The notes: generated by a model from the letters alone, not told the origin. Positions 1 to 8,306 are shown, numbered from the stretch's first letter. The stretch: 64,000 nt of DNA from CAZSDP01 sp964605665 (GCA_964605665.1 CAZSDP010000001.1:248001-312000); one strand, 5' to 3'. Translations and numbers: made by a program.

Positions 1-2
1 CA

Positions 3-638
3 GGTAAGTTCCGACCTCTTGGCGCAGAAGAGGATCGGCAAGTTCAGTTTCGATTGATCGCCACCCTCAGGGATGATCCGCAAACCCTGATCGAACAGAA
101 TCGTCTGCGCCTCGATCTGTACTATCGACTTCAAGGTATCGAAGGGCATGTCCCTCCTCTTCGCCGCCGCAGGGAAGAGATCGGCCCTCTTTTGGAAGCG
201 TATCTGAGTGAGGCTGCTCGAATTCAGGTCCGGCCACAGCCAACGATCCACCCACAGGCACTTTCTATCCTTGAGGCTGCAGACTGGCCTGGGAATGTCA
301 GAGAATTGGTGAATGCCACACAACGCTGGCTGATCCAATCGGTCGATACCCTTCGCCCTGAGGACCTAGACCGGGAATTCGTGCAGACTCCTGCAGTGGG
401 TGATCCGTCTGGAAACACCGCATTCACAGAGAGAAAGGACGCAGCATCAACGACCGTCGCCACCTGGTCGGGAGAGGACTGGCGAACAGAGACGGAGAGA
501 TTCCACCGCGGTCTTCTTCGGGCCGCTCTCGATCGCTTCGCTGGGAATCAAACTCAGACCGCTCAAGCTCTCGGAATCAGTAGAAGACACCTGCAAAATC
601 TGCTCAACAAACTTGATCTCAGGGAGCAAGAGGAATGA
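3..638 (+). CDS. Sigma-54-dependent response regulator/activator, C-terminal part (5' truncated by window edge)
   Basis: The frame is open from the first bases of the window, so the start lies upstream; 211 residues are visible. Seen: a piece of the AAA+ sigma-54 interaction domain with the FRPLGAEE and RLIATLRDD region, then RLRLDLYYRL followed by PPLRRRREEI, and the WPGNVREL motif. About the last 45 residues form a Fis-type helix-turn-helix (AALDRFAGNQTQTAQALGIS). Family knowledge: such proteins are ATP-driven activators of RNA polymerase with sigma-54, binding DNA upstream through the Fis-like domain. The sensory N-terminus and Walker A are outside the window, so the signal and targets cannot be told. 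A roughly 730-base gap follows, so no downstream partner is evident. Confidence 0.93.
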   Translation, partial: GKFRPLGAEEDRQVQFRLIATLRDDPQTLIEQNRLRLDLYYRLQGIEGHVPPLRRRREEIGPLLEAYLSEAARIQVRPQPTIHPQALSILEAADWPGNVRELVNATQRWLIQSVDTLRPEDLDREFVQTPAVGDPSGNTAFTERKDAASTTVATWSGEDWRTETERFHRGLLRAALDRFAGNQTQTAQALGISRRHLQNLLNKLDLREQEE

Positions 639-1365
639 GTTGCAGATCTTACCGGGAACTTTCGTTCACACTTCGCCGTCGAAAACGTTGCCTCCACTTG
701 ACATATCCCTCGGCAACGCGCCGTAACCCGCCCAACTAAATCGCCACAAACCACCAAATAAACAGCACTTACAACACCTTCACGATGTCTCTTCGAGGAT
801 TGGAACGGCGGGTGCTTTGCTTCACTCGGCTGTAAGAGACCTGTGAGGAGGACAGGGGTGGCCGCTGGAATCTGGGCTTACTTCGTCGACACTCGCTATG
901 GTGTCGCGAAGGAAGCTCGGGGAGGACTCCGGCGCTGCCCCCTCCTTTTTGCCTTCGATTCCTTAAATAGATAAACAACCCGACTTGGAGCAGCGGCTTT
1001 CGCTCCTTCATTCACCACCTGTCAATGAGTCCCTTCTTGACCGCCGCTACTTGCCTAGATACCCTCGAACTGTAGCCCTGTAACGATTCAGGGCGCATCA
1101 TGGGTTCAAAAGAGAGAATCTGCCCGCTGGGACTCCTGAGGTGTGAAGCCTGTGAAATCGGGAGTTCGTTGACTTCACCGAATCGTGACGGTCTTAACTG
1201 GGTGAAGCGAGGCCGATGAGGTATCCAGCGGGGCAGTCCGCTCGTCTTTTCAACTCGATTGGACTTGAACTCGATGTGACGTGGAGGAGCGCTCTCGGAT
1301 CACGCAAGAGATCCCCTGTGACCTCCACTTGAGATTGACGTACCTCGATGTGGGAGAGGAATACT
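639..1365. other. Intergenic region without a recognised gene
   Basis: About 730 bases between the sigma-54 activator and the first dockerin-like gene. The open frames here are short, overlap one another on both strands and resemble no known family. A TTGACT hexamer lies near 1169, but no good -10 follows it. No tRNA, terminator hairpin with a T-run, or riboswitch core was recognised. It probably holds the 3' end of the activator mRNA and the promoter of the next gene. Confidence 0.5.
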
Positions 1366-2592
1366 ATGGCTCAGCCACTCGATTGCCAAAGTCAACCCAC
1401 TCCAAAATCTCCACGACGCTGGTACCCAAAGAGCTTTGCCCCGCTCGCCGCACTTCTGATTCTTCTCTCAGCCACCGCGAAGATCGAAGCAAATCACTTT
1501 GTTCGTGGTGACGTGAATTTTGATGGATTTGTCACCATCGCTGATGCTTCTCGATTGATCAGAGCAACCATCCTCGGGGACACCACCATTCAGTTTGCTT
1601 GCTCAGATAGTGCGGATGTCGATGACAACGGGATTGTCGAGTTTCTTGATGCGGTTCAGCTGATCACATTTCTTTTTGGCGCCGACGGAGCAGGAGCACT
1701 TCCACATCCTTATCCTCAACCGGGGGAGGACCAAACCACGGATAGCTTGCCAAATTGCACGGGGGTCCATACGCCCTGCGTCGGCTCGAATTGTCCAAAT
1801 GGGTCAGAGATCCCCCACATCTTCTTCTTGAGCCAAGAATCGGATAACCCCCTCGAACTGATGTTGGGCGCTGGCGGGCCAACCACAGCGATACCGATTC
1901 GGATGACCTCGATCGACCCGGTGGAGGGATTCACTCTCAGCATGATCTTTGATCCCCAGCAGATCGCCTCGATAGATATCGACTTTGAGGGGGGGGTCGC
2001 AGCGGAATACAACGCGGATCTCCGAATCTCCCATGTCAGCTCCGCGCATCCTGGCCATGTCTATGCCTACGTCGTCATGGAAATGTTCCCCCCTTTCACC
2101 GAGGAGGCGATCCCCGCCGGATTCGAACTTCTTTTGGGCCACCTGCTCGTCGAAGTTCAAGAGTCTGTCCCTGTTGGCGCTACTGTTGAAATCGGATTTG
2201 AGACTCTCCCACCCGTCGGTCAAGAACCACCGATGCGAAACGAGGTTGTTCAAGGAGGAGGATTCGGCATTCGCTACCCGATCACCCACACCAGATCATT
2301 CTTGGTCGAGCACCCTCATAACCTCTTCATTCGCGGTGACGTTAATCGGGATGGCTACGTCAACATTGGAGATGCGATCCCACTACTACAGTTCTTGTTC
2401 CTCAACCTTCAGGATGCTCCTCTCTGCTTTGACGCTTGCGATGTCAATGACTCAGGTTCGATCGACTTGGGAGACTCCATCACGCTGCTGATGACCCTCT
2501 TCCAGCCCCAGCTTGGAATCCAACCTGCTGCCCCATTCCCATATCCATCAGTCGACCCGACCACCGATTCACTACCCTGCGAGAATTTCTAG
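1366..2592 (+). CDS. Secreted protein with two dockerin-like EF-hand pairs flanking a cohesin-like domain
   Basis: 408 residues. The ATG at 1366 is preceded by GAGAGGA at good spacing; an in-frame ATG at 1348 has none. A signal-anchor or signal peptide lies near residues 22-42. Two dockerin-like calcium-binding pairs are visible: residues about 47-104 (FVRGDVNFDGFVTIADA, then SADVDDNGIVEFLDA) and about 320-385 (FIRGDVNRDGYVNIGDA, then CDVNDSGSIDLGDS). Between them is a beta-rich segment (GFTLSMIFDPQQIASIDI) that resembles cohesin-type or bacterial adhesion sandwiches; this is my inference. Proteins with this motif are common in Planctomycetota, and their partners are mostly unknown. The gene stands alone between long intergenic stretches. 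Confidence 0.85.
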   Translation: MAQPLDCQSQPTPKSPRRWYPKSFAPLAALLILLSATAKIEANHFVRGDVNFDGFVTIADASRLIRATILGDTTIQFACSDSADVDDNGIVEFLDAVQLITFLFGADGAGALPHPYPQPGEDQTTDSLPNCTGVHTPCVGSNCPNGSEIPHIFFLSQESDNPLELMLGAGGPTTAIPIRMTSIDPVEGFTLSMIFDPQQIASIDIDFEGGVAAEYNADLRISHVSSAHPGHVYAYVVMEMFPPFTEEAIPAGFELLLGHLLVEVQESVPVGATVEIGFETLPPVGQEPPMRNEVVQGGGFGIRYPITHTRSFLVEHPHNLFIRGDVNRDGYVNIGDAIPLLQFLFLNLQDAPLCFDACDVNDSGSIDLGDSITLLMTLFQPQLGIQPAAPFPYPSVDPTTDSLPCENF

Positions 2593-3035
2593 AGATTCTC
2601 CTGACCTAACTTCGCCGCATCCCAACCTCTCCTCTGTCTCCACCTCGTCAGTTGGGGACCGCAGAACTGCTTGAGGTTCCCCACTCACTGCGGATTTCAC
2701 GATTCTAGAACCACCCCTTAAGTCACGACTCAGCTCCTGCCTTTCGTTCAGATCTCAAAGAGGATTTCCTCCTCTATTCAACGGGTGGTCTGAACTTCTC
2801 TGGAACCCAACAGCCCCCGGCCACACATTCACCAAGGACCGGAAAAATTGGGGCCTATCGAGAAGCAATCAGGTGGCAACTTGTGATTCTGCAAACGTTC
2901 GTGAAGAGCGTTGAGGATGATCACTCGACAGAATCAGCTCTCCTATCACTAGGTCGGGAGCTCGAGGGTGAGTCGTGCACGGCATGGGTCAGCATTTCGG
3001 ATGAGATCGGTCCGATTCCTAGGCGAGAGCGAAAC
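2593..3035. other. Intergenic region
   Basis: About 440 bases downstream of the dockerin-like gene. No convincing gene was found. A plus-strand frame from 2883 to 3185 exists, but it runs through the poly-A and hairpin of a minus-strand terminator (its KKK comes from the A-run) and resembles nothing, so I treat it as spurious. Confidence 0.5.
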
Positions 3036-3070
3036 AAAAAAAAAAGAGGCGCAATCGGGGAAATTGCGCC
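3036..3070 (-). terminator. Rho-independent terminator
   Basis: On the minus strand a perfect 8-bp stem (GGCGCAAT / ATTGCGCC, 3070-3063 with 3055-3048) around a 7-base loop is followed by TC and a run of ten T (3045-3036). It ends minus-strand transcription coming from the lipoyl-like gene or from the candidate small transcript. Confidence 0.88.
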
Positions 3071-3335
3071 CCCTCGGAAAGAAATGAAGCAAGCAGAGCG
3101 TGCTCTACCGAGCCTTGCTCTGTGCAGTCGCGAGAGCGAGAGCCACCGCTCCGGCGACAATCTGCCCAGTCACCACTTTAGATAGGCAACTGAGCGTTTC
3201 CCCCCGAAGGGGAAAAGGTCAGAAAGGAAGAGGCGCCTAGCCAAGGGCTGGCCCCATACTCCTCCTCTCCTGTCCCTAAAGAGCCCACCACATACTAAGC
3301 ACGCGAGGTGCCAAAACGGCCCACACAACCTAACT
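3036..3335 (-). ncRNA. Candidate small transcript (structured RNA or small mRNA) ending in an intrinsic terminator
   Basis: A TATAAT box on the minus strand at 3342-3337, without a good -35, could start a transcript near 3330. A strong terminator ends it near 3036. Between them lie a CCCC-UUCG-GGGG tetraloop hairpin (about 3196-3216) and a GCAGAGC...GCTCTGT stem (about 3090-3122). The stretch matches no RNA I could recognise: I looked for RNase P, tmRNA, SRP and 6S landmarks. A 23-codon GTG-initiated frame at 3176-3105 would encode a hydrophobic peptide (AGAVALALATAQSKAR at its end) but has no clear ribosome binding site. It could instead be the 3' untranslated region of the lipoyl-like gene upstream. 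Confidence 0.3.
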
Positions 3336-3494
3336 TATTATATATCAGGGCCTTAGGGGGACCCCCTTCCGCCAACAAACAGCCCGACCGGGTAGATTTT
3401 AACCGCCCAGTAACCGGGAACACCTAAGCTTCGACAGAAGAAAGACTTACGGATCCGGCCAAAAACTTACCGGCCGTACCTCGGAGGGCCTAAT

Positions 3495-3758
3495 CTATAA
3501 CCGGTCTCGGAGGACCTCCAGGAGGGCGAGTCTTTGTCCGGCCTCAACTCGCGCTCCCTCGCCAATCCAGTGCTCCAGAACTGTGCCATCATATGGAGAC
3601 GAGATCACCACAGAGCCGCTAGAAGCAAGGACAACGGCGAGAGGCTCCCCAGATCGGGCCTGCTCCCCTTCGCCGACGAGCCACTCCAAAAGCACCCACT
3701 CCCTGCGCTCGAGGTCATCGGGTACTTTGACAAATTGTTGGTCTTTGGTGGCCCCCAT
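3495..3758 (-). CDS. Lipoyl/biotinyl-like domain protein lacking the attachment lysine
   Basis: 87 residues from the ATG at 3758, which has GAGGAG eight bases upstream; the frame could extend to GTG 3791 or ATG 3785. The whole protein is one lipoyl-type hammerhead: VKVPDDLERREWVLLEWLVG, GEQARSGEPLAVV, then SSPYDGTVLEHWIGEGARVE and GQRLALLEV. Family knowledge: lipoyl and biotinyl domains carry their cofactor on a lysine in a tight turn (E-T-D-K-A or A-M-K-M). Here the turn reads LASSGSVV, with no lysine. It may therefore be a structural or subunit-binding domain, or a remnant. The DksA-type gene lies upstream on the same strand, 81 bases away. Confidence 0.72.
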   Translation of the reverse strand: MGATKDQQFVKVPDDLERREWVLLEWLVGEGEQARSGEPLAVVLASSGSVVISSPYDGTVLEHWIGEGARVEAGQRLALLEVLRDRL

Positions 3759-3839
3759 CGGTACTTCTCCTCTTGCTGAGGACATCCTCACCTAGGGCCG
3801 AAAAGAACGCAAGACGGAGAGCTTCAACGGAAACTTGGT

Positions 3840-4193
3840 TCAGGGCGCACTCGACTCAAGGCGCTTCTTGCACTCGATACAGTGGGTAGCAAAGGGAATC
3901 GCCTCCAAGCGCGCATCACCAATCGGACCTTCACACTCTTCGCAGGTGGTATATGTTCCATCGTCGATGCGGTGGATCGCTCGCTGGATTTGCTCCAAAG
4001 TTGCCCCGCTAGTCCGAAATTGTTCAAAAACAACGGCATCGGCACTGGTATCGCCAGCGAGGTCCTCAAGATCCGCGATGTGATGACGATCTTCTTGTGC
4101 ACTCAGGGAGTCGAGCCCTGTCTCGACGTCTTCACTCAAGAGCCGAAGCTGATCAACGAGGCGTTCTCTGACCTTTTGCAGGTGATCTTCCAT
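3840..4193 (-). CDS. DksA/TraR-family C4 zinc-finger protein
   Basis: 117 residues from the ATG at 4193, preceded by GGGAG at 8-base spacing; a GTG start at 4226 is also possible. Residues about 1-75 form a predicted helical hairpin with acidic residues (IADLEDLAGDTSADAV). The C-terminal zinc finger is TTCEECEGPI followed about 20 residues later by HCIECKKRLE, giving the C-x2-C / C-x2-C pattern of the family. Family knowledge: members bind the RNA polymerase secondary channel and tune transcription, or act as general stress regulators. The coiled-coil tip aspartates of true DksA (DxxDxA) are not clearly kept, so a DksA-like role is likely but not certain. Confidence 0.85.
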   Translation of the reverse strand: MEDHLQKVRERLVDQLRLLSEDVETGLDSLSAQEDRHHIADLEDLAGDTSADAVVFEQFRTSGATLEQIQRAIHRIDDGTYTTCEECEGPIGDARLEAIPFATHCIECKKRLESSAP

Positions 4194-4426
4194 CTTGCAG
4201 TCTCCCGATAAGGGGCAGTCTCCCACGGTTGCTTGAGCCCACCATTAACCCACTGGCAAACGCTGGTGAATCACAAGTTGCTCCGGACTCTCACGCCGAG
4301 CCTCCGAACCAACAACTGCATGAGAATACCATCTTCAAATCCTCCTGGCCGAAATCGCCATCACTTCTTCGGCTCAGAATCTCAGCAGCCAGCGAAATTT
4401 ACCGCTGAGATCGACCCGATTGTGGC

Positions 4427-4473
4427 AAAAAAAAAACGGTCCCGATCGCTCGATAAAGGAGCGATCGGGACCG
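4427..4473 (-). terminator. Rho-independent terminator of the downstream cohesin/dockerin-like gene
   Basis: A perfect 15-bp stem (4473-4459 with 4451-4437) around a 7-base loop is followed on the minus strand by ten T (4436-4427). It lies 24 bases past the stop codon of the gene at 4497-5858. Confidence 0.95.
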
Positions 4474-4496
4474 TGAATCGGGCGTTAGAGACTCTC

Positions 4497-5858
4497 TTAC
4501 GGACAGACTGTCGAGGTCAAACAACCAACGCCATCCGCATCCCCACTCGGATCGGGTCCGCAATCGGGGAAGGGCGCCGCAGGCTCGGGGCCCATCGTGA
4601 ACAAGTAATTCAAAAGCGTAATCGGATCGGACAGATCCACCCCGCCGCTATCATTGACATCGGCAGTGTCCAAACATGCGGGCTCAGGCCCCATGGTGAA
4701 CAGGTAATTTAAGAGGAAGATGGGATCGGACAGATCGATCGTCAAAGATCCGTTGACGTCACCTCGTACAAAGACTCCTCCGGTGACCCCCGATTCAATT
4801 TCAAAAGAGCCGTCGATCACGATCGGTAGAACGCTTGACTCTCCAATACTGATGGCGATCGCCACTGGCGGTGCAGGAGCGGGAGGAGAGAGATCGGAAG
4901 TGAACGACAAAGGAGTCAAACCGACTGTCGCTGTGGCCGAAACGTCATAGGACGTGACGATAATCTCGTGCTCAACTCCGACCGGCAAAACGCTGACGGA
5001 GCCGCCAGCCATCGGAGACATGATTGCTCCAACCGTAATACCAGTCCCGCCGCTCGGAGCGAGATCAGCAAAGAAGAATCCAGCTCCCGCGCCTCCATTG
5101 AGCGCTTGCACAGCGGCACCCTGATCCACAGATGTCGCCGTCAGTGAAGAACCATCGTGCAAAACGCCCAGACTAAAGCCGTGAACGTCGAGCGAGTTCG
5201 TCATCAGTAACGGTACGCTCGCAACTTCCCCTTGGGGCACCGCCGCAATCGGGGCAAATGAAAGCTCAAATGGAACCACGTCGATATCGATGATGGCGTC
5301 TTCTATCGTTGGGAAGAGGCTCGACCCCGAAAGCGGGCCCGCCCCGGGAACGACAACAGTCTGGGGTGCGGGCTGTCCCGGAATACCAGCATTGTCGCAA
5401 TAGCTAATTGTCGCGGTGGTTCCGTTTGGGCCGACCAAGGCGTAATCGATATTGACGACCTCATAGTCCAAGCCTGGGGGCAACTGCGCACAAGATACGA
5501 AACAAATGATCACACCTTGGCTCACCCCTCCGGCGTCAGTGTCATCTCCGCCGTAGAAGTTGATCTCATTGAAATCAACCGGGCTTCCATTCTTGGCGAC
5601 TTCGCAAGTCGCGCCGGTCGTCGCGCTGATCGGCTGTACCAGGTTGAAGTCATGACAGACTCCGAGTGACCACCCACCCAGCGGGTCAGCCCCGTCGAGA
5701 ACATCGAGGAGCGCAACCAGGCTGATTTCCTCACCAGAGGAACCGCTCAATCCCTGGGGAAACCTCAAGGTGTAGTTTTCACCTTGGGCCAACGCCTGCG
5801 AGGGTAAAAGGAGGGAAAGGCAGATGAGCAGTAGTGAAGCTCCGATAATGCGACACAT
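4497..5858 (-). CDS. Secreted cohesin-like protein with C-terminal dockerin-like domain
   Basis: 453 residues from the ATG at 5858 (GAGGA seven bases upstream); the longer frame to 5960 lacks a good site. A textbook signal peptide covers residues 1-24 (MCRIIGASLLLICLSLLLPS, then QALAQ). Two beta-rich modules follow, at about 27-190 and 200-345 (for example GFSLGVLHDGSSLTATSVDQ), resembling cohesin-type sandwiches by inference. Residues about 361-453 hold a dockerin-like pair (FVRGDVNGSLTIDLSDP and DTADVNDSGGVDLSDP). Both halves share FLLNYLFTMGPEPA-type sequence, and the DNA shows the same direct repeat, so the second half is a recent duplication. Monocistronic, with its own terminator and a candidate extended -10 promoter. 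Confidence 0.85.
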   Translation of the reverse strand: MCRIIGASLLLICLSLLLPSQALAQGENYTLRFPQGLSGSSGEEISLVALLDVLDGADPLGGWSLGVCHDFNLVQPISATTGATCEVAKNGSPVDFNEINFYGGDDTDAGGVSQGVIICFVSCAQLPPGLDYEVVNIDYALVGPNGTTATISYCDNAGIPGQPAPQTVVVPGAGPLSGSSLFPTIEDAIIDIDVVPFELSFAPIAAVPQGEVASVPLLMTNSLDVHGFSLGVLHDGSSLTATSVDQGAAVQALNGGAGAGFFFADLAPSGGTGITVGAIMSPMAGGSVSVLPVGVEHEIIVTSYDVSATATVGLTPLSFTSDLSPPAPAPPVAIAISIGESSVLPIVIDGSFEIESGVTGGVFVRGDVNGSLTIDLSDPIFLLNYLFTMGPEPACLDTADVNDSGGVDLSDPITLLNYLFTMGPEPAAPFPDCGPDPSGDADGVGCLTSTVCP

Positions 5859-6304
5859 TCCAATTCCTCGTTTCTCTTCAGCTGTAGAGGAGGATCGAGT
5901 CGATCTCTCCAGCCCCTCAGCTCTCAGATGCTTGAACTCTCCAGAATTAGAGGTCCTCAAGTGATTTCAAACTCCGAAATTGGGTCCGAGCGTGACCCAA
6001 GCGGCCATTATAGCACAATTTGCCCCAATTCACCCTCTCCCGCTGTACAGAAACAAGACGCTGTTGAGCAGGTCGCGCCTCAGCCTCGAATCCCCTCGGT
6101 CCTGATCAGATTGTCTAAAAGCCAGACGAGAGGTTCATGATCCGCCCCATCCCACCACGCCACAATCGGTCGCCAGAGGGCCGTTCTCGCCGATCCACCC
6201 GATTAGGCCGCCAATGGAACGGAAATCTCACCCAAAGTAGAGGGTAGGCCCCTCCCTTGCCACTGTGACTGGTGACGGGCGAAGTCCCGTAGGGAGGATG
6301 AAGA
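5859..6304. other. Divergent promoter region
   Basis: About 445 bases between the divergently transcribed cohesin/dockerin-like gene and the coiled-coil gene. It holds an extended -10 element on the minus strand (see 6007-6015). A Shine-Dalgarno GGAGGA lies just before the plus-strand start at 6305. No RNA gene was recognised. Confidence 0.5.
6007..6015 (-). promoter_or_regulatory. Candidate extended -10 promoter for the cohesin/dockerin-like gene
   Basis: On the minus strand the sequence reads TGC-TATAAT (6015-6007), an exact extended -10. No good -35 hexamer lies 16-18 bases upstream, which extended -10 promoters do not need. It would give a leader of about 140 bases before the ATG at 5858. 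Confidence 0.45.
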
Positions 6305-6991
6305 ATGAACTCGGAAGCCAACCAAAGCTCAGACAATCCTGGAGACCTCTCGACCCTTCAAAAGGTGAGCCGCGTTGAACCGGTCGGCGAGCTGAAGGAG
6401 AAGGGAATCTCGAGGGTTCAGCTGATCAGCCGCAGCCAATTTGAGACGGTCATCAGAGATGCGGTTGCGAGAGAGATTCTCAATATTCTCGACCAGGTCG
6501 AGCTCTCAGCTGAGGAACAAGAAGTCCTTACAGAGCGAGCAATCGCAAGACTCTCTGGAGAAGTTCCACAGATAGAAGCCAAACCATCAGAGTCGAACAG
6601 TTCCAACCCCTCAAGTGAAGAAGTGACTCCTTCCCCTTCGACAACTTCTGACTTCGACCCAACGGCGTTCAAGCAGAAGATCATCGAAGAAGTAGGCGGC
6701 TTAGTTTCTCAGAACTGGAGAGAAGAACTAAAGTCCGCTCAAGTCTCTCAATCAAACCATATCGGTCGACTCGAAGACCGCATCGATTCTCTTATGAATG
6801 CGCTCGACCAAATTGAAAAACTGATGGAGAAGTCCGATTCCACGCCTGCTGACGAGACTCACTCAACTCAATCAAATGGCACGAGCAACGGAACTCTAGG
6901 TGGAATGAAAAATGAGCTCCTTGAGCAGCTCTTCGATGCGAACTTAGTACTCCGAGAATTGGAGGCTGGCGAAGACCTCGACGGAGAATAA
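6305..6991 (+). CDS. Coiled-coil protein of unknown function, partner of the MamK-like actin
   Basis: 228 residues; the ATG has GGAGGA six bases upstream. No signal peptide or membrane segment is seen, so it is probably cytoplasmic. Residues about 38-85 (RSQFETVIRDAVAREILNIL, then a Glu-rich helix) and about 115-180 (a helix containing IGRLEDRIDSLMNALDQIEK) look helical, the latter as a coiled coil. A Ser/Pro/Thr-rich linker separates them. A short conserved-looking C-terminal helix follows (NELLEQLFDANLVLRELEAG). I recognise no family. It is the first gene of a two-gene unit with the actin-like gene 146 bases downstream, which suggests a regulator, anchor or cross-linker of that filament. 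This is inference from position and structure only. Confidence 0.78.
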   Translation: MNSEANQSSDNPGDLSTLQKVSRVEPVGELKEKGISRVQLISRSQFETVIRDAVAREILNILDQVELSAEEQEVLTERAIARLSGEVPQIEAKPSESNSSNPSSEEVTPSPSTTSDFDPTAFKQKIIEEVGGLVSQNWREELKSAQVSQSNHIGRLEDRIDSLMNALDQIEKLMEKSDSTPADETHSTQSNGTSNGTLGGMKNELLEQLFDANLVLRELEAGEDLDGE

Positions 6992-7137
6992 ACAGAAAGT
7001 GACGACTGAGAATACCTCTGGACTTCGGTTCACATGTTGGTGAATTGCTCCCCACCAACGTCTTACCGAAAACGGACAATCCAAATTTGAAATTCAGGAG
7101 CCGCACCACAAGGTCGCGATAGAAGAAGAGGAGATCG

Positions 7138-8250
7138 ATGAGCACCAAGACCCAAGGAAATGGCAGCAAACCAGCTTCGAAAACTCGAAAGGCCTCTACG
7201 GCCAAAGCGAACACCAAGACGGAGATTCTTCATGTCGGAATCGACCTTGGTACCTCACGATCTGCTGTTGCGACCTCAACGGGAGTCAGAGACTTGATTG
7301 CGAGCGTTGTCGGCTGGCCAAAAGACACGATCTCCGCCAAGGCATTCGGAAAAGGAACCCAATTTGGTGGTGACGTCCTGAAAAACCGGCTCGCACTCGA
7401 TGTTTGCTGGCCACTCGCTGACGGAAATCTCATCTTCACCGACCTCGAAGGTAAAGAGCAAACCCGAGCACGTCGAGCAGCAGAAGAGCTGATGAAAGAG
7501 ATCAAGCGGCTAGCCCAACCAGCTAAGAACGAATCGATCTATGCCGTGATCGGAGCCCCCGCTGAGGCCACTCGAGAGAACAAGCAGGCAATCATCGAAA
7601 TAGCTCAAAAAGCCGGCATTGACGCGGTCATGGTCGTTTCCGAGCCATTTGCTGTGGCATACACTGTCGATGCCTTGATCGATTCAATCGTCATCGATAT
7701 CGGAGCCGGAACGATCGATCTCTGCCGAATGTCAGGCACATTACCCACCGAGGAAGATCAGGTCACCGTCTTCAAGGCTGGAAACTACATCGATCAAGAA
7801 ATTGCAAATCGAGTCCGCGAAAAGTATGGAGACGCTCAGTTTTCCATCAACATGATTAAGCTAGCCAAGGAACGGTTCTCTTCCGTTACCCAAAACGCCC
7901 AAAGAGCTCTGGTGACCTTCCCCGTGGATGGTGTACCGACCGAGCTCGACATCACCAAAGAAGTCCGCGAGGCGGTAAATTTGATTGTCCCTGAGGTTGT
8001 TGAGGGAATTCGAAAGCTCGTCGCGACCTTTGATCCTGAGTTCCAAGAGCGAATTCGAAACCGGGTCTTCGTATCCGGAGGTGGATCACTGATCTACGGA
8101 ATTCGCGAGGCGATCGAAATTGGAATGCAGGAGATTGGTGGAGGCAAAGTCAGCCTCGTCGATGAGCCAGTTTACGCCGGTGCTGACGGAGCGCTCAAAC
8201 TTGCCCAAGAGATGCCTGCGAAGTTCTGGGCCAAACTCAAGAGCAACTAA
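7138..8250 (+). CDS. MamK-like bacterial actin
   Basis: 370 residues; the ATG has GAGGAG five bases upstream. After a Lys/Ser/Thr-rich tail of about 30 residues comes the actin fold. Visible are the phosphate-1 loop GIDLGTSRSAVATS, then VVGWPKDTISAKAFGKG, VIGAPAEATRENKQ and VVSEPFAVAY. The phosphate-2 loop is IDIGAGTIDL, followed by EEDQVTVFKAGNYIDQ, the adenosine motif VFVSGGGSLIYGI, and a C-terminus ending LKLAQEMPAKFW. Segment by segment this follows MamK, the magnetosome-chain actin (for example its VVSEPF, EDQVT, KAGNY and FAGGGS stretches), more closely than MreB or ParM. No magnetosome genes are in view. Likely an ATP-dependent cytoplasmic filament positioning some cargo, together with the coiled-coil gene upstream. 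Confidence 0.92.
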   Translation: MSTKTQGNGSKPASKTRKASTAKANTKTEILHVGIDLGTSRSAVATSTGVRDLIASVVGWPKDTISAKAFGKGTQFGGDVLKNRLALDVCWPLADGNLIFTDLEGKEQTRARRAAEELMKEIKRLAQPAKNESIYAVIGAPAEATRENKQAIIEIAQKAGIDAVMVVSEPFAVAYTVDALIDSIVIDIGAGTIDLCRMSGTLPTEEDQVTVFKAGNYIDQEIANRVREKYGDAQFSINMIKLAKERFSSVTQNAQRALVTFPVDGVPTELDITKEVREAVNLIVPEVVEGIRKLVATFDPEFQERIRNRVFVSGGGSLIYGIREAIEIGMQEIGGGKVSLVDEPVYAGADGALKLAQEMPAKFWAKLKSN

Positions 8251-8273
8251 GTCTACAGTTGAACTAGACAATC

Positions 8274-8306
8274 GCGGGGACGGAATCGGTTCGATTCCGT
8301 CCCCGC
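8274..8306. terminator. Hairpin between convergent genes, possible bidirectional terminator
   Basis: A perfect 14-bp inverted repeat (8274-8287 with 8293-8306) with a 5-base loop sits between the stops of the MamK-like gene and the D-cysteine desulfhydrase gene. Neither side has a clear T-run, so it may stop transcription weakly or protect mRNA 3' ends. Confidence 0.6.

Noticed and set aside
2883..3185. Plus-strand open frame of 100 codons
   Set aside because: It runs across the poly-A and hairpin of a minus-strand terminator, has no ribosome binding site and no family resemblance.
3071..3494. Possible RNase P RNA or tmRNA
   Set aside because: I looked for the GAGGAAAGTCC core, the tmRNA GG..TTCGACA start with a matching GTTCGAATCC end, and a tag ending in ALAA. 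None is present on either strand.
4233..4712. Plus-strand open frame of 159 codons
   Set aside because: It is antisense to a terminator and to the 3' end of the dockerin-like gene, with K-runs from the A-tract.
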